DNA from: Kiritimatiellia bacterium
GTDB taxonomy: Bacteria > Verrucomicrobiota > Kiritimatiellia > RFP12 > DVOR01
Assembly (NCBI GenBank): GCA_017646485.1
Contig: JAGCML010000113.1
Location: forward strand, 1 to 16,062
Direction of reading: 5' to 3'
DNA: 16,062 nt
Below the pieces are notes generated by a model, which worked only from the letters and a program-made list of their open reading frames with translations, ran no database searches and was not told the DNA's origin. This document shows positions 14,042 through 16,062 of the stretch, piece after piece. Every line of letters starts with the position of its first letter. The stretch's first letter is position 1. The position numbers were made by a program, and so were the translations under genes.

Positions 14042-14065
14042 ATGTCATTTGAATGTACACCGAAG
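14042..14065 (+). repeat. subterminal copy of the inner repeat motif, at the transposase start
   Basis: ATGTCAT, six bases, GTACACCGAAG: the same order and spacing as GTGTCAT, six bases, GTGCACCGAAG in the left terminal repeat, with two differences in 18 compared bases. TGTCA also occurs at 14011 and 14022. The motif ends six bases before the first possible ATG (14071) and overlaps the ribosome binding site region of the transposase, so binding there could regulate the gene itself. Confidence 0.5.
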
Positions 14066-14075
14066 GAGCTATGCC

Positions 14076-15225
14076 ATGACAGCAAAAACAACGAGGGAAT
14101 ATATGACTAAAATGAAGCAGAGATATGCACGTGCAAAACGCCGTTCGGAGCGAAGCGCATTGATTGATGAAGCTATTACAATGACAGGTTTTTCACGAAA
14201 ATATGTTATTCGATTATTGTGTGGAAGCCGTCTCTACAAAAAGCACCGTGGTCGTGCCCCGACGTATCCAAAAGAAGCACGTGATTGTCTTGTTAAAATT
14301 TGGTTCGCTTTGGGACAAATGTGTAGCCGATATTTACATTCGATAATTGAAAAAGCAATTGCCGACTACCAAGAGGCGCCTCCCAATGTTTATTTCTCTC
14401 CAGAGGTCGTTCGTGAACTTTTATAGATGAGTCCTTCAACGATGGCACATATTCTGAGGCCACACCAATTTCAGATGCGTTCTGCTAATAAGCGTTCCGG
14501 GAATAAAGCGCGATTGCAGCAGGAAATCCTGCTGAACCTGGAACGTTATACGAGAAAAAGGGTGCATTTATCCTTCAAGTTGACACGGTGGCACTCTGCG
14601 GGGGCAATATGCGCGAAAGTTTCTTTTGAATCTTACACGTCACAGAAGTTGAGACGCTGTGGAGTATGTGTGCACCCGTTTAGAATCGTGGTTCAGAGGC
14701 GACATGCATGGCTTTAAAACACATTTTTGAACGTCTCCCATTCACACCCGATGTCATCCATGTGACAATGATGGAGAATTCATTAACTATCATCTTTTAG
14801 CGTTTCTCAAAACCTATTATCCCAATGTTCTTTTTACACGCTCACGTCCCTATCATAAAAATGACAACCACCGAATTGAACAGAAAAATGGCTCAATTAT
14901 ACGGCCCCTTTTTGGAGATTTAGGATTTGATGATTTTGACCAATATCAAGCACTTACTGAATTATGCGAGCAATGGAGTCTACTTTACAATCTTTGCATT
15001 ACATGTACACGCCAAATCTCAAAAGTACGGCGAGTTACATCCAAAGGAATTTCTTATCGACGTAAAATTGACAATCCTTTAACACCTTATCAAAGGCTTG
15101 CCCAAATAATCTCATTACCGCCACCTCCAAAATGTAATGCTGTAAAACTTCAAGCACAGAGTGAAAGAATGCTAAATCGTCTCTTTTCTACGCAACATTC
15201 AGCTCGTTCGGTGCACAATCAATGA
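14076..15225 (+). pseudogene. broken DDE transposase (integrase core) of the insertion sequence
   Basis: The start at 14076 has GAAGGAG upstream. The first 116 codons read cleanly: a basic, helix-turn-helix-like region with the family pattern REYMTKMKQRYARAKRR and GFSRKYVIRLL. A TAG at 14424 breaks the frame, which resumes at once with SPSTMAHILRP. Frames then change near 14560, 14630, 14690 and 14763. The catalytic pieces survive in different frames: first Asp in QVDTVALCGG (14582-14584), second Asp in DNDGEFINYHLL (from 14764), Glu in HRIEQKNGS (14878-14880). From 14764 to the TGA at 15223 the frame is again clean for 153 codons and ends with the typical TPYQRL and ERMLNRLF segments. Undamaged length would be near 380 residues. 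It cannot make a working enzyme as read. Confidence 0.9.
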
Positions 15226-15236
15226 CACATCACGCT
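15207..15236 (-). repeat. right terminal inverted repeat of the insertion sequence
   Basis: The reverse complement reads AGCGTGATGTGTCAT, five spacer bases, GTGCACCGAA, matching both arms of the left end exactly. The inner arm overlaps the last codons of the transposase frame, whose TGA lies at 15223-15225. Confidence 0.9.
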
Positions 15237-15294
15237 ACATTTGCCATGAAATCATGACAGATTTTATTTTACCTCATCCCTCCCTCTCAAATCG

Positions 15295-15303
15295 TGGTAT
15301 AAT
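15295..15303 (+). promoter_or_regulatory. extended -10 promoter of ackA
   Basis: TGG followed by a consensus TATAAT (15298-15303). No good -35 stands at 17-18 bases (the bases there are TCATCC-like), so the extended -10 probably carries the promoter. The start point should be near 15310, giving a leader of about 30 bases. The TGGTATAnT core is shared with both secretion promoters. The insertion sequence ends about 60 bases upstream. Confidence 0.65.
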
Positions 15304-15341
15304 AATGTATCTTTTTTAGATCTCAAGAAGAGGAGTTTTTC

Positions 15342-16062
15342 ATGGCTATTCGCAATATCCTGGTCGTTAACGCTGGTAGTTCTTCGCTTAAGTTTATGCT
15401 TTTTGATATGGAAGCAGAAAAGATGTTGGCGAAGGGTCTTGTGGAGCGTATCGGCATTGACAATCCTTTGTTCAACTTCACCGCTGGTGACTACTCTGAA
15501 AAGTCCGTCCCCTGTGAAGCCCCTGACCACGCTGCAGCAGTGAAGTTGGCTTGCGATGCATTGACTGACCCTGCTAAGGGCGGTTGCTTGAAGAGCTTCT
15601 CTGATATTGACGCCGTGGGTCACCGTATGGTGCATGGTGGCGAAGCCTATTCTGGTTCTGTTTTGCTCACGCCTGAAGTGCTCGACGTCTTCCGTCAGTT
15701 GAGCCCGCTCGCACCGCTCCACAATCCCGCTTGCTTGCAGGGCGTGGAAGGTTGCCAGAAGGTTTTGGCCGATGTGCCTCACGTGGGAGTCTTTGATACC
15801 GCTTTCCATCAAACGATGCCCGAAGAAAGCTATTTGTACGCCCTTCCCAAGGAAATCTACAAGAAGTACGGCGTGCGTAAGTATGGCTTCCATGGCACCA
15901 GCCACAAGTTCGTCACTCTCCGCATGGCAGAAGTCCTCGGCAAGCCGCTTGACGAAATGAATATCATCACCTGCCACTTGGGCAATGGTTCTTCCATCAC
16001 CGCAGTGAAGGGCGGCAAGTGCTTTGACACCTCCATGGGCATGACGCCGCTCGCAGGCGTGA
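15342..16062 (+). CDS. ackA: acetate kinase, 5' part (runs off the window)
   Basis: Acetate kinase interconverts acetate + ATP and acetyl phosphate + ADP, the last step of fermentative ATP gain with phosphotransacetylase. 240 codons are present of about 400. Family motifs in order: NAGSSSLKF at 10-18 with N10, GHRMVHGGE at 93-101 with R95, LAPLHNP at 123-129 with H127, [10 protein letters not shown] at 151-160 with D152, [11 protein letters not shown] at 181-191 with H184, CHLGNGSS at 211-218, and DTSMGMTPL at 229-237. All the catalytic and substrate-binding positions expected in this part are present. AGGAG lies 6 bases before the ATG. Codon use differs from the secretion genes, with many AAG, TTC and TTG codons, as in a well-expressed housekeeping gene. 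The gene points away from the secretion operon; pta might follow beyond the window. Confidence 0.97.
   Translation, partial: MAIRNILVVNAGSSSLKFMLFDMEAEKMLAKGLVERIGIDNPLFNFTAGDYSEKSVPCEAPDHAAAVKLACDALTDPAKGGCLKSFSDIDAVGHRMVHGGEAYSGSVLLTPEVLDVFRQLSPLAPLHNPACLQGVEGCQKVLADVPHVGVFDTAFHQTMPEESYLYALPKEIYKKYGVRKYGFHGTSHKFVTLRMAEVLGKPLDEMNIITCHLGNGSSITAVKGGKCFDTSMGMTPLAGV

Larger units (their letters stand above)
13966..15236 (+). mobile_element. decayed insertion sequence with a DDE (rve-type) transposase
   Basis: A unit of about 1271 bases bounded by long terminal inverted repeats and filled by one broken transposase gene on the plus strand. It is visibly AT-richer than the flanking genes. The transposase resembles the integrase-core type placed in the ISNCY/IS481-like groups, with an N-terminal helix-turn-helix part and a C-terminal TPYQRL motif. 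No matching target-site duplication was found at the ends, so the element may be old or its exact ends may differ by a few bases. It lies between the start of the secretion operon and ackA without breaking a recognisable gene. Confidence 0.85.

Noticed and set aside
13955..15247. Target-site duplication flanking the insertion sequence
   Set aside because: Bases outside the two ends (TAG or TAGA on the left, ACA or TACA on the right) do not form a convincing direct repeat.
15264..15977. Minus-strand open frame of 237 codons opposite ackA
   Set aside because: The sense strand gives acetate kinase with all motifs; the antisense translation has no recognisable domain.

Overview
The window is dominated by a compact type III secretion (injectisome) gene cluster of 16 genes, all on the minus strand between about 21 and 13567. 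A decayed insertion sequence follows at about 13966-15236. The window ends with the 5' two thirds of an acetate kinase gene on the plus strand (15342 onward). The genes recognised make this a Gram-negative, acetate-metabolising bacterium that probably interacts with host cells. The species cannot be named from the sequence. The moderate GC content and the chlamydia-like run sctD-E-F-G-I would fit a member of the Planctomycetes-Verrucomicrobia-Chlamydiae group, but this is only inference. The gene order resembles the Yersinia ysc/virC and yopN-lcrD blocks even more closely.

Layout in the direction of transcription (right to left): a YscB-like class I chaperone (13567-13169); the secretin sctC with an unusual charged C-terminal tail (13151-11172); an unfamiliar protein that faintly resembles the AIM24 family (11182-10598); the gatekeeper sctW with a fused TyeA-like part (10608-9427); a SycN-like chaperone (9430-9038); a candidate sctX (9041-8661); the export gate sctV (8645-6555); the FHA-type inner ring sctD (6558-5284); small sctE (5273-5061); then after a strong promoter the needle sctF (4914-4609), sctG (4609-4241), inner rod sctI (4244-3864), lipoprotein sctJ (3822-3238), candidate sctY (3236-2892), sctK-like (2907-2470), sctL (2482-1865), ATPase sctN (1847-516) and stalk sctO (515-21). 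The genes overlap or nearly abut, so translation is probably coupled. Two well-formed promoters with the same architecture (TTGACG, an 18-base spacer, an extended TGG-TATAnT -10 box) drive the whole set and, separately, the needle gene and everything after it.

The parts fit together. SctC, SctD and SctJ are the membrane rings. SctV is the export gate. SctK, SctL, SctN and SctO belong to the cytoplasmic sorting and energising complex. SctI and SctF build the rod and needle. SctE and SctG hold the needle subunit in soluble form. SctW with the YscB/SycN-like pair controls the switch to late substrates. SctX with SctY are specific to Ysc-type machines. SctQ, SctP, SctR, SctS, SctT and SctU, the translocators and effectors are not in the window. 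sctP/sctQ could lie just left of position 1.

From 13568 to 13965 there is no gene, but there is the promoter of the cluster and a perfect tandem 11-base repeat upstream of it. The insertion sequence has near-perfect terminal inverted repeats around a DDE transposase broken by one stop and several frameshifts. It is visibly AT-richer than its surroundings and sits between the secretion cluster and ackA.
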